The notes under the pieces were generated by a model that worked only from the letters and a program-made list of their open reading frames with translations, searched no databases and was not told the origin of the DNA. Shown here piece by piece: positions 9,454-18,845 of a stretch of DNA of 64,000 bases. This DNA is from Closterium sp. NIES-65 (Eukaryota; Streptophyta; Zygnematophyceae; Desmidiales; Closteriaceae): contig CANXME010002453.1 of assembly GCA_948144175.1 (NCBI GenBank), positions 2,288,001 to 2,352,000 on the forward strand, read 5' to 3'. The position numbers were made by a program, and so were the translations under genes. The stretch's first letter is position 1, and the number at the start of each line of letters is the position of its first letter.

Positions 9454-12400
9454 ATGGACATAGGATTTCGGCTTAGCCGCCTGCCGGCTGTTTCAGCCAG
9501 CCGGCTGACCGTTGTTTTGACCGCTGGCCGGTTTGGCGCGCTTCGTTTCAGAACATTGCCTGTCGCGCCGTCTTTCGCGGCGGATCGGCTAGTTTGCACA
9601 TCAACGCCGTTTGGGGAATCTATGAAATCTCTTGCGATTCTAAATCGCAGAAGTGGAATAATGGCGAATATGGCGACCTTGGAGGCGAATTCCCGCAGCG
9701 CTTGGCGCCAGGCGAAGTATCGTGTAGTCTGTAACACGCGAAATGGGGTTACCATTCGGGTAACCACCGGCTCTGCGACAAGCAGCAGGAGCAGCAGTAC
9801 CAGCAGCAGGAAGGGGAATGCTGACAAGGCAGAGAAGAGGGAGACGGGGGAGGCGGCGGAAGGAGAGCAGGAGCTTGGCGGGGAAAATCGGCCGCTTAGG
9901 CTGGTGGTGATTGGGGGAGGGGCGGCGGGCGTGTTTGGCGCGATTCGAGCCAAGGAGATGGCGCCTGGTTTGGAGGTCAGAGTGGTGGAGAAGAGTCAGC
10001 CTCTGGGGAAGGTGAGAGGGAAGGGCGGAGAGGAGAGGGGAAGAGGGGAAGGGTAGAGGGGAGCGGGAGGGAGGGGGGGAATGGGGGAGGGGGAGTGGAA
10101 AGGGGGAGGGGCCTGGGGCGGAGCTGGGAGGTTGGATGGGAGTGGTTGGTGGGATTCGAGCCGAGGAGATGGTGCCTGGCTTGGAGGTCCGGGTAGTGGA
10201 GAAGAGTCAACCGCTGGGGAATGTTAAAGTGAAGGGGGAGGGGAAGGAGGAGAGGGGAAGATGAGGAGAAATTAAGCACCACACAGCACAGTACTGCACC
10301 GCACCACGATCTGTACTGCGCCCTGCCAACACAGCACAGCCCAGCACCGCACTGCACCGCACTCCGTACCGCACCATGACTCATGCCGTATCATACCCCA
10401 ACCCACCTGCCTCCTCTCATGCATCAGGTGCGCATATCAGGAGGCGGGCGCTGCAATGTCACCACAGGGCTTGCAGCCGACCCCATAGTAGGTGCAATGT
10501 GCTCCCCATGTGATCAGACATTCCAGCGAGCTGCAGTTTCCAAGGAGAAGGTTTAGCAAAGGAGAAAAACCTTCTCCTTAGAAACTGCAGCTCGCTGGAA
10601 TGTCTGATCACAGGGCTTGCAGCCGATCCCATAGTAGGTGCAATGTGCTCTCCATGTGATCCGTAACGTGTACCATCCTATGGCTCTCCATGTAACGTGT
10701 AACATGTGATGTGCAGCATGTAGTGTTTCATTCTGTCTCCACACCTCGCCCCTTCTCGCGAGTCACGTCACACGCACCTTATAAATTACACGCCAATCAT
10801 CGGCAACAGTAGCTGCTCAAGATGTTTCTAAGTTGACTCATAAAAACCAGACATCCTGTCAACACCCAACCGCTCCCCCCCTCTCAGCACCTATATTAGC
10901 ATCACGAGACCTACCCAGCAGGCCTTTTGGAGCGACCCTAAACCCGAAACCCTAAAGCTCTCTTCGTCTCTATTATCAACCCCAACCCTCTCTCTCTCTC
11001 TCCTCCTCCCTCCCAGCACCTCTCCTCCCACTACCCACGGGGCCATCGCGAGCTCAAAGGTTCCTTCTTCCGCACGCGCGGCCCGGCTGACACCGTCTAA
11101 GTGCTCACGGCCTGACCGACCGACACCCCACTACAGTGCGTCACTCCCTCACTTCTGCTCTCCCCTGCTCAACTTCTCCGCCCCCATCCCCACCGCCCAG
11201 CACCTCTCCTCCCACTACCCAAGGGGTCATCGGGAGCTCAAAGGCTCCTTCTTCCGCACGCACGGTCCAGCAGACACGGTTGAGTGGTTCACCCAACGGG
11301 GGGTGCCCCTCAAGGTATGCTCTCATATGTCTGTGCCTCCACGCCTTGTCCTGATACTGCATGGCGCATGGCCTGTTCTTGTGAACGCACGGCCCGGCAG
11401 ACACAGTCGAGTGGTTCACCCAACGAGGGGTGCCCCTCAAGGTATGCGTGCATATGCCTGTGCTGCACTTTGTCTGTGCTTCTAGGGATGCTGCTGCTCC
11501 CAGGGTCACTGCCTGCTCCCTGTCTGCTCTATTTACAGTCCCTCCCATCCCCATGACAGACTGGCCCAGACGGGCGCATGTTTCCCGTGTCAGGCTCCTC
11601 CCAGTCAGTTATTGACTGCTGGATTTTTTTGAGAATTCTCAAAAAGACTGCTGGTTCTGGTCTCGCTCAGTCACTCGCCCACCCACCCACCCCATGCCAC
11701 TGCCCTCCTTCCCTCAACCCCCCATGGGCCATGGTAGACTGGCCCAGACGGGCGCATGTTCCCCCCGGTGTCAGACTCCTCCCAGTCAGTTATTGTTTGC
11801 CTGCAGTTACCTATCCCTCACACCTTCTTTTCCGCACACTCCCTTCAATTTCTCCACCCCCCTCGCCCCCCCACACCCCATGGCAGACGGACCCAGACGG
11901 GCGCATGTTCCCCGTGTCAGGCTCCTCCAGTCAGTTATTGACTGCCTGCTCTGCGCCTACCTGCGCCGTGTTATTGACTCCACCCACTCCCGTCACTCCC
12001 GCTTCTCCCCATTCTCAATCAACCCCACCCTGCTCTTTCCCTGCCAGACAGAACCAGACGGGCGCATGTTTCCCGTCTCAGACTCCTCCCAATCAGTTAT
12101 CGACTGCCTGCTCTCACAAGCCCAGCAGCTCTCAGGTACACTCTCAGGTGCTCTCAGGTGCATTCTCAGGTGCTCTCAGGGACATTCTCAGGTGAATTGT
12201 CATGTGGATGTCCACGCTGCAGGGGTACTAGCCTCTCACCCTTTGGTCTCCAACTACCTCTTTTCTATCCTTTCATTCTGCCCTCTCCCATTTCTCCTCG
12301 CACCCACCCTCTCATCCCCCTCCCCAAGTGACCATCTCGCCTGGCTGGCCTGTAGCATCCATCGCTCGCACTCCTGCAGGCCAGTTCCTACTGATCCACA

Positions 12401-15400
12401 CTCTCACACTCCATCCACTTCAATCCCCTTTCTCCTTTCCATTCTTTCTCAACCCCTCCTCCCCCACCTTCCAGTGACCATCTCCCCGGGCTGGCCTGTA
12501 GCATCCATCACTCGCACCCCTGCAGGCCAGTCCCTCATCTCCTCCTCCAAGCAGACTCCCACACTCATCAACATCTCCCTCTCTCCTCCCCCTCCCCTCT
12601 CCTCCCTTACCCCCAGTGACCATCTCCCCGGGCTGGCCTGTAGCATCCATCACTCGCACCCCTGCAGGCCAGTCCCTCATCTCCTCCTCCAAGCAGACTC
12701 CCACACTCATCAACATCTCCCTCTCTCCTCCCCCTCCCCTCTCCTCCCTTCCCCCCAGTGACCATCTCCCCGGGCTGGCCTGTATCATCCATCGCTCGCA
12801 CTTCTGCAAACCAGTTCCTGCTGACCCACGCTCTCACCCTCCATCCCTTGATCCACTCTTTCCGATCCTCCGATTCTCCTCCCACCTTCTCTTCCCTCCC
12901 CCAGTGACCATCTCCCCGGGCTGGCCCGTGGCATCCATCGCTCGCACCCCTGCAGGCCAGTTCCTCATCACCTCCTCCAAAAAGGCTCCACCGATTATCA
13001 ATAGCTCTTCCCCTCCCTCCTCCTCCTCCTCCTCCCCTCTCTCCCTCATGGCTGATTTCGTTCTTATCGGCACCGGTGGGTCAATCAAGGTATTGGACCT
13101 TTTTGTTGGGGTGATCTCCGAATGTCATCGGTGTTGTTAATTGATTTCAGCAATTTTCTCGCCCTTTGCAGAGAAAAGTAGATTCGACCCAGATCATCAG
13201 ACTTAGCTCGTTCTGGTCTCCACAAATCTATGCTTATGTTGTTTATTGATTTCAGCAAGTTTTTCTGCCTTCCTTACGATCCTGCCAACATCCTTTCCTG
13301 TGCTCCCCTCATCGATCCTCATTAACCCTCATCACCCCTCATAACTCCTCAACCTCGCCCCATACTCTCCCCTCCTCCTCACCCTTCCTCAACCCTCCTC
13401 ACCCCTCTTCACCCCTCTTCACTCCTCCTCACCTCTTCCCACCCCTCTCAACCCCAGGGGCATTCCATGGCAGCATCTCTCGGTCACTCCATCATCCCTC
13501 CCTGCCCTTCCATCCTTCCTCCCCCAAAAGCATCTCACAGTTTCACCCCATTTCACCCCTTCCCACCCGTCCCCGTCCCCCATCACCCCTTCGCATCTCT
13601 CCCCACCCCTCTCTACTACTGCAGGGTCATGACATGGCATCATCCCTTGGTCACTCCATCATCCCTCCCTGCCCGTCTCTCTTCACTTTCAACATCCCTG
13701 ATTCTGCTCTCACTGCTCTTGCGGGGGTGAGTGAGTGAGTGAGGGAGTGAGTGAGTGGGTGAGTGAGTGAGCGAGTGAGTGAGTGAGTGAGCGATTGAGT
13801 GAGTGAGTGAGTGAGTGAGCGAGTGAGTGAGTGAGTGAGCGAGTGAGTGAGTGAGTGAGTGAGTGAGTGAGGTCCCCTTCCTCCACCATTTCCCTTAACT
13901 CCTTGCATATGTTTTTCTTTGTCTTTCCATGCCCTCAATCCAGGTGTCTCTTGAAGACGTGTCTCTGAAGCTGCTTGTTCCATCCTCCCCTTCCTCCTCC
14001 TCCGCCCTTTCCCCCCTCACCTCTACCACTGCTGCCACCACCACCACCACCACCGCCGCCACCGAGACTGCTGATGCTGCCGCTGCCACTGCTTCTGCTC
14101 CTGCCGCCGTTGCCACCACTGCTAAAAACAAGCCCAAGCAGCAAAAGGACAAGGAATCATCCTTCACGCAGCGAGGGCCCCTGCTGTTCACGCATTGGGG
14201 AGTGAGCGGCCCAGCCGTGCTGAAACTCTCAGCCTGGGCTGCCAGAAATCTGCACGCTTCTGCCTACACTGGTGGGTGGGTGGGTTGGTGGCTCCGGTGG
14301 GGTTACACTGGTGGGTGGTGGGTGGGTTGGTGGCACTGGTGGGGTTACGCTGGTGGGTGGTGGGTGGTGGGTGGGGGCTCCTTTGACCTCTCGCCGTTGC
14401 TCTTCACGCACTGGGGAGTGAGTGGCCCGGCTGTGCTGAAACTCTCTGCCTGGGCTGCCAGGAACCTGCATGCTTCTGCCTACACTGGTGGGTGGGCGGA
14501 TGCACCTTTTAGTGGGCGCATAAGTTTCTTTCCCTTCACCCCAAGTGCGCCTCTGTCCCCTCACCCCGCTCCCCTCATCCCTCCTCTTCACGCACTGGGG
14601 ACTGAGCGGCCCGGCTGTGCTGAAACTCTCAGCCCTGGCTGCCAGGAACCTGCACGCCTCTGCTTACAACGGTGGGTGGGTGGGTGGCACTGGTGGTGGG
14701 GTGGGGGGGTTACATTGGTGGATGATGGATGGAGAGTCCTCTCTCCCGTCCCCCTCCTCTTCACGCACTGGGGACTCAGCGGCCCAGCTGTGCTGAAACT
14801 CTCTGCCTGGGCTGCCAGGAACCTGCACGCCTCTGCCTACACTGGTGGGTGGGTGCGCTTTTGGTGGCAGTGGTGGGTGCGTGGGCCTCTTTCCCCTTCA
14901 CCCCCGGTGCGTCTCTCTCCTCCCACCTCTCTTCACGCACTGGGGAGTGAGCGGTCCAGCTCTGCCTAAACTCTCAGCCTGGGCTGCTAGGAACCTGCAC
15001 GCCTCTGCCTACACTGGTGGGTTGGGGTTGCTGGGCTGGGATGGCTGGGTTGGGATGGCTGGGATGGCTGGCTCAAGAAAGGCTCAGGGGTTTCCTGTAT
15101 TGGCTACTACTTTATGTAAGCTTTTTGTTCTCTATCTCACCCATGTGTTCCTGCTGTTCTCTCCCTCCCTCCCTTACCCTCTGTCTCCCTCCTTTCCTCC
15201 CTCTCTCCCTCTTGCAACCATAGTGGCCAAATTTACCCCTCATCTCTCTGCTGCTGCTCTCCTCTCTGCACTCACAGCTTCACCTCCTCACCTTTGTTCC
15301 CTCCCCCTTTCCTCCCTCCCTCCCTCCCTCCCTCCCTCCCTCCCTCCCTCCCTCCCTCCCTCCCTCCCTCCCTCCCTCCCTCCCTCTTTCCCTCCTACCA

Positions 15401-18400
15401 GCAGCACTAGTGGCTGACTTTACCCCTCATCTCTCCGCTGCTGCTCTCCTCTCTGCACTCACAGCTTCATCTCCTCACCTTTGTTCCCTCCCCCTTTCCT
15501 CCCTCCCTCCCTCCCTCCCTCCCTCCCTCTTTCCCTCCTACCAGCAACACTAGTGGCTGACTTTACCCCTCATCTCTCCGCTGCTGCTCTCCTCACTGCA
15601 CTCACAGCTTCATCTCCTCACCTTTGTTCCCTCCCCCTTTCCTCCCTCCCTCCCTCCCTCCCTCCCTCCCTCCCTCCCTCCCTCCCTCCCTCCCTCTTTA
15701 CCTCCTACCAGCAACACTAGTGGCTGACTTTACCCCTCATCTCTCCGCTGCTGCTCTCCTCTCTGCACTCACTGCTGCCAAATCATCACTTCAGGTGATT
15801 TCCACAAGAATAGGAGACTTCACTCTTCCACCCTCCGTTCCCTTCAACAAACCAATTTTCTTCCCTGCTGGATGTTCTTACCCACACTCACTCGCTCCCT
15901 CCAACACTCGCACAAGCCGTTTAACCGCCACTCATTAACTCACGCACTCACTTCCTCACTCACTTACTCGCTCCCTCACTCTCTCACTCACTCACTCACA
16001 TTCGCCTCTAACGCTCGCAGAAAAAACAAATCGGCACCACTGCCCCAGTGGAGCTGAACCTTCCCAGAAGGTTCTGGTGCTACCTGCTCGAACGTGCTGT
16101 GAGTAACAATTTTGCAATCGGCAAGCCCTTTTCCTTGCTTCCTTGTAGGCTCCAGAACGTTTTTCAGAGTTTACTCTGGGCAGACACATGTGTCTAAAAG
16201 CGTTATCAGTGACCGCTGCCTTCGCCCTCCCGAATTGACTTTTGAGTCGACTCAAAACTCACCTTGTAGGCTCCACAATTTTTTTAGAGTTCCCTCTGGG
16301 CACACGTGTCAAAAGCGTTATCAATGACCGCCACCTTCGCCGTCCCAACCCCAGTCGTCTTTTAGAGGCGTCAGGAGTACTATGTCCCCTTCACCTGCCA
16401 AAAATCTTCTGAGACGTCTCAAAACTCTTCTGAGACGTCTGAAAAACCTTCAGAGGCGCCAGGAGTATTATGTCCCCTTCATCTGCCAAAACTCTCCCCC
16501 TCGCCCTTCCCTCCTCTCACCCCCCCCTCCCCTCTCCTCCACTTCACCTCCACAGGTCATCCATCCAGAGACCCTCTGGGCCCACGTGTCAAAGGCCCAT
16601 TTGCTCACCCTTGCTGATGTCATCCACAAAGCTGAGCTGGCAGTGGCGGGGAAGGTGAGGAGAGGAGAACCATGAGTGAATTTTTTTAGGCCCCTCACAA
16701 TTAGACCTTATTGATGCCCCTGATTGATTGCGTTTGCTCCCCTAAATATTATTTTTTAGTTTTGTTCGATTCATTCCAATTCAGTTTTGTACTGAATCAG
16801 TTCGGTTCTGTTCCGTCCAGTTAACATGGTTGTTTTGCTACTGTTTGTGAGCCTAAAAAAATGTTGCTGTTTGATTGAGGAGCTAATCATAATTTCCATC
16901 ATATGTGTTTTGACAAATTTCTGCCTCTTTTCCTGTCCTTTTCTCTCCTCTCCTCTCCTCTCCTCCACTCTCCCCTCCTCTCCTCTCCCCTCCTCTCCTC
17001 TCCCCTCCTCTCCTCTCCTCTCCTCTCCTCTCCTCTCCTCTCCTCTCCTCTCCTCTCCTCTCCTCTCCTCTCCTCTCCTCCCCTCTCCTCTCCTCTCCTC
17101 CCTTTTCCTGCAGGGTCGATTTAAGGATGAATTTGTGACTGCAGGTGGTGTCCCTCTAAAGGAGGTATTTTTTTCTTCTCCCATTCCCTCCCAGTTCCTG
17201 TCTCCCATTCCCGTCTCCCATTCCCCTCTCCCATTCCCCTCTCCCATTCCCCTCTCCCATTCCTATCTCCCACTCCCCTCTCCTCCTCCTTCCTTCCTTC
17301 TTCCATGCGTCAATCTCGTTCGTCCGCTCTTCTCCCTCAATCCCATACCGATTCCTTCCCAAAACCCTCTTCTCGCCTTTCCCCTTTGCTTTGAGATCTC
17401 TTCCTTCCCTCATTGCGCCCCCTATTACCTTTACCTTTCTGACCCTTGTCGCACCTCAAGACCAATCTCACCACAATTAAGATTTTCCCAACACCTATTC
17501 TGCTTTTACTCTAATATTTGCCTCTTTCCCCACTCTCCCCACCTCTTTCTCCGATCTCCCCCGTTGCCTTTGCCATCCCATGTCACACATCAAGGTCAAT
17601 CTTACAACAATGGAGCGTCATTTCGTTCCCAACCTCTTCTTTGCTTTACTCTCTTTAACCCCCTTTCCCCTTTCCACCACCTGTCTCCCTCATCTCTTCC
17701 CGATTGCCTCCCCCATCCCATGTCACACATCAAGGTGAATATTGCAACAATGGAGAGCCGGCTCCTTAGCAACCTCTTTTTTGCAGGAGAGGTGAGTTCC
17801 TCAATCGAGTTTTGATACATCCCGAAACTTTGCAATTTCTTCTTTGCAGCCGAGGTGAGTCCCTCAAGCTGACCACGATGGAGAGTCTCTTTTCAACACG
17901 TGAGCAACAGAACTGACTTTTGAGTCGACTCAAAAGTCAGCTCGGTATAATGTCACACGGTATCTTTTCTACACGCTTTGCAGCCGAGGTGAGTCCCTCA
18001 AGCTGACCACGATGGAGAGTCTCTTTTCAACACGTGAGCAACAGAACTGACTTTTGAGTCGACTCAAAAGTCAGCTCGGTATAATGTCACACGGTATCTT
18101 TTCTACACGCTTTGCAGCCGAGGTGAGTCCCTCAAGCTGACCACGATGGAGAGTCTCTTTTCAACACGTGAGCAACAGAACCCTCAAAAGTCACCTCACC
18201 CTCCTCAGGGAAACCTCTCTCTCTTCAATTCATGGAGAAATGTTTCGCTCCTGTTGATTCCTCGTTGTGGCACAGATACTGAACGTGGACGGAATCACAG
18301 GAGGCTTTAACTTCCAGGTAATGTGCTTGGCATTTGTGTACTCGCCTTAGCATGACATATCTGCATGCATGTGCACACGCCCATTGCACCATACGCGCGA

Positions 18401-18845
18401 CTTTTGAGTCGACTCAAAAGTCACATGGCGTATCTGCATGCATGTGCATACGCCCATTACACCATGCGCGCGCATATATGCACTCACGTTCATGCATAGA
18501 TGTGCATTCCGCGCCATGCGTGCTTGCATGCATATGCATGTGTACGGATGTGAATGCATTCAAACACATGTGAGCATCTGATTGTCGCATGGTGATGCAC
18601 TTGAGTGTAGAAGCTTTCAAATGTACCAGCTTTGTCCGAATGGCCTTGCTGTTCTTGCAAGAATACAAATGTCCGCACCGATGAAATTCCGTGCTCTGTC
18701 TAATTTTCCAAATACGTTAGGCCCCTTTTTTCCCATTTGCCTTAAAATGTTTCAATCCCCCTTCCAGAATGCGTGGACTGGAGGCTACATTGCAGGAACT
18801 GCCATAGCAGCGGCAGCCAACAAATTGCACTCACCTGACATCTAG
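9454..18845 (+). CDS. HI0933-family FAD-dependent oxidoreductase, 14 exons
   Basis: Model: 9454-10011, 10428-10487, 11201-11314, 12048-12135, 12905-13089, 13625-13726, 13944-14271, 15721-15794, 16021-16098, 16556-16654, 17114-17164, 17735-17791, 18276-18317, 18768-18845. All junctions are GT-AG, phases agree, 637 aa. Residues 150-186 hold a Rossmann FAD site (VIGGGAAG at 152-159, acidic VVEK strand end); 187-206 the hallmark [12 protein letters not shown]; then [78 protein letters not shown] at the C-terminus. These are the landmarks of the HI0933/YhiN-like flavoproteins present in bacteria and plants; their substrate is not established. The N-terminal 145 residues are Ser/Arg-rich and may be an organelle transit peptide (inference). 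Exon 7 encodes a Ser/Thr/Ala-rich insert. Introns contain many partial exon copies, listed separately. Exon 4 and 5 edges are least certain. Confidence 0.82.
10152..10222 (+). repeat. Partial copy of flavoprotein exon 1 end
   Basis: In intron 1 the sequence for [20 protein letters not shown] repeats the last codons of exon 1 with several substitutions. The copy ends AATGTT instead of the exon donor AAGGTGAG, so it lacks a good 5' splice site. It is best read as a decayed tandem copy. Confidence 0.8.
10465..10661 (+). repeat. 51-bp direct repeats flanking a long hairpin
   Basis: Direct repeats at 10465-10515 and 10611-10661 differ at about two positions and contain the end of exon 2 plus its donor. 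Between them is an inverted repeat: arms 10511-10554 and 10567-10610 (44 bp, one mismatch) around a 12-nt loop. Arms begin and end TGATCA. The result is a second copy of the exon 2 donor downstream of the hairpin. Confidence 0.9.
11017..11441 (+). repeat. Three tandem copies of flavoprotein exon 3
   Basis: Copy 1 (from 11017) has an acceptor and reads [15 protein letters not shown] but meets a TAA stop at 11097. Copy 2 (11201-11314) is intact with acceptor CCCAG and donor GTATGC and is used in the model. Copy 3 (about 11386-11441) keeps only the 3' half, ending GVPLK with the same donor GTATGC. The flanking intron sequence is duplicated too. Confidence 0.85.
11560..12135 (+). repeat. Four tandem copies of flavoprotein exon 4
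   Basis: Copies begin at 11560, 11738, 11887 and 12048, each after an AG. All encode PDGRMFP. Copy 1 is interrupted after SVIDCW by a palindrome insertion; copy 2 has an extra proline codon; copy 3 has lost one base and is out of frame; copy 4 is intact ([19 protein letters not shown]) and is the one used. After copy 4, six CTCTCAG-type units, most followed by GT, run to about 12192, so the true donor is ambiguous. Confidence 0.85.
12329..13089 (+). repeat. Five tandem copies of flavoprotein exon 5
   Basis: Copies start at 12329, 12475, 12617, 12759 and 12905 (spacings 146, 142, 142, 146 bp), each after an AG and reading TISPGWPV. Copies 2 and 3 are almost identical over the whole 142-bp unit. 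Only copy 5 extends into [13 protein letters not shown] and has a donor (GTATTG at 13090), so it is the functional exon in the model. Confidence 0.88.
13458..13726 (+). repeat. Two tandem copies of flavoprotein exon 6
   Basis: The copy at 13458 reads [15 protein letters not shown] after CAG, then runs into pyrimidine-rich sequence with no donor. The copy at 13625-13726 reads [15 protein letters not shown] on to [15 protein letters not shown] and has a GTGAGT donor; it is the one used. Confidence 0.85.
13727..13871 (+). repeat. (GTGA)n microsatellite at the intron 6 donor
   Basis: Immediately after exon 6 about 35 GTGA/GAGT units follow, with occasional GGGA, GGGT, GCGA and GATT variants. The repeat therefore presents many consecutive GTGAGT 5' splice-site consensus sequences. 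Confidence 0.95.
14187..15022 (+). repeat. Five copies of the exon 7 3' end
   Basis: The block encoding [17 protein letters not shown] through SAYTG starts at about 14187, 14402, 14587, 14760 and 14932. The first belongs to exon 7. Each copy ends ACTGGTGGGT or AACGGTGGGT, keeping a donor, but the later four have no AG close upstream, so they are unlikely to be spliced as exons. All remain in frame; copy 5 has PALPKL in place of PAVLKL. Confidence 0.85.
15224..15794 (+). repeat. Four copies of flavoprotein exon 8 with (CCCT)n spacers
   Basis: Copies begin at 15224, 15411, 15554 and 15721, each right after TAG. They encode [14 protein letters not shown] (AKFTPHLS in the first). Only the last has a donor (CAG-GTGATT at 15795). 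Spacers are (CCCT)n runs at about 15300-15390, 15490-15535 and 15637-15700, doubling as long polypyrimidine tracts before each acceptor. Confidence 0.85.
16141..16348 (+). repeat. ~90-bp direct repeats around an 18-bp palindrome
   Basis: Left copy 16141-16234, right copy 16262-16348, both starting CCTTGTAGGCTCC and containing CTCTGGGCA and AAAAGCGTTATCA. The 18-bp perfect palindrome TTTTGAGTCGACTCAAAA is at 16240-16257 between them. CTCTGGGC(A)CACGTGTCAAA also matches the start of exon 10, so both copies look like decayed exon 10 duplicates. Confidence 0.88.
16363..16491 (+). repeat. ~40-bp direct repeats around a doubled palindrome
   Basis: Left copy 16363-16403 and right copy 16451-16491 share AGGAGTA, TATGTCCCCTTCA and CTGCCAAAA. 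Between them TTCTGAGACGTCTCAAAA is followed by a second, less perfect TTCTGAGACGTCTGAAAA. The core is ACGT rather than TCGA. Confidence 0.82.
16941..17103 (+). repeat. (TCCTC)n pentanucleotide microsatellite
   Basis: About 30 units of CTCTC/TCCTC lie in intron 10 of the flavoprotein gene directly upstream of the exon 11 acceptor (CTGCAG ending at 17113), forming a very long polypyrimidine tract. Confidence 0.95.
17595..17791 (+). repeat. Two copies of flavoprotein exon 12
   Basis: 17595 onward reads [17 protein letters not shown] after CACATCAAG, then continues without a donor. 17735-17791 reads [19 protein letters not shown] with a GTGAGT donor and is used in the model. Both have the same upstream CATCCCATGTCACACATCAA stretch. 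Confidence 0.85.
17847..18190 (+). repeat. 134-bp tandem repeat, ~2.5 copies, each with a palindrome
   Basis: Units start at 17847, 17981 and 18115. Each holds CAGCCGAGGTGAGT and ACGATGGAGAGTCTC, resembling the start of exon 12 (TMES). Copies 1 and 2 contain a 28-bp perfect palindrome (17913-17940 and 18047-18074) with the TTTTGAGTCGACTCAAAA core. In copy 3 the left half is deleted and CTCAAAAGTCA remains. Confidence 0.93.
18351..18472 (+). repeat. ~49-bp direct repeats around a 24-bp palindrome
   Basis: In intron 13 of the flavoprotein gene, copies 18351-18398 and 18423-18472 share TATCTGCATGCATGTGCA, ACGCCCATT and CACCAT. Between them (18399-18422) is a 24-bp perfect palindrome with the TTTTGAGTCGACTCAAAA core. 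Confidence 0.9.

Noticed and set aside
10936-10962. Telomere-like CCCTAAA units (interstitial telomere)
   Set aside because: Only two or three imperfect units in an intron; too few to call.
13727-13871. CRISPR-like regular repeat
   Set aside because: It is a tetranucleotide microsatellite in a eukaryotic intron without spacers.
14402-15022. Exon 7 copies as real alternative exons
   Set aside because: The four downstream copies keep a donor but have no AG close upstream, so splicing into them is unlikely.
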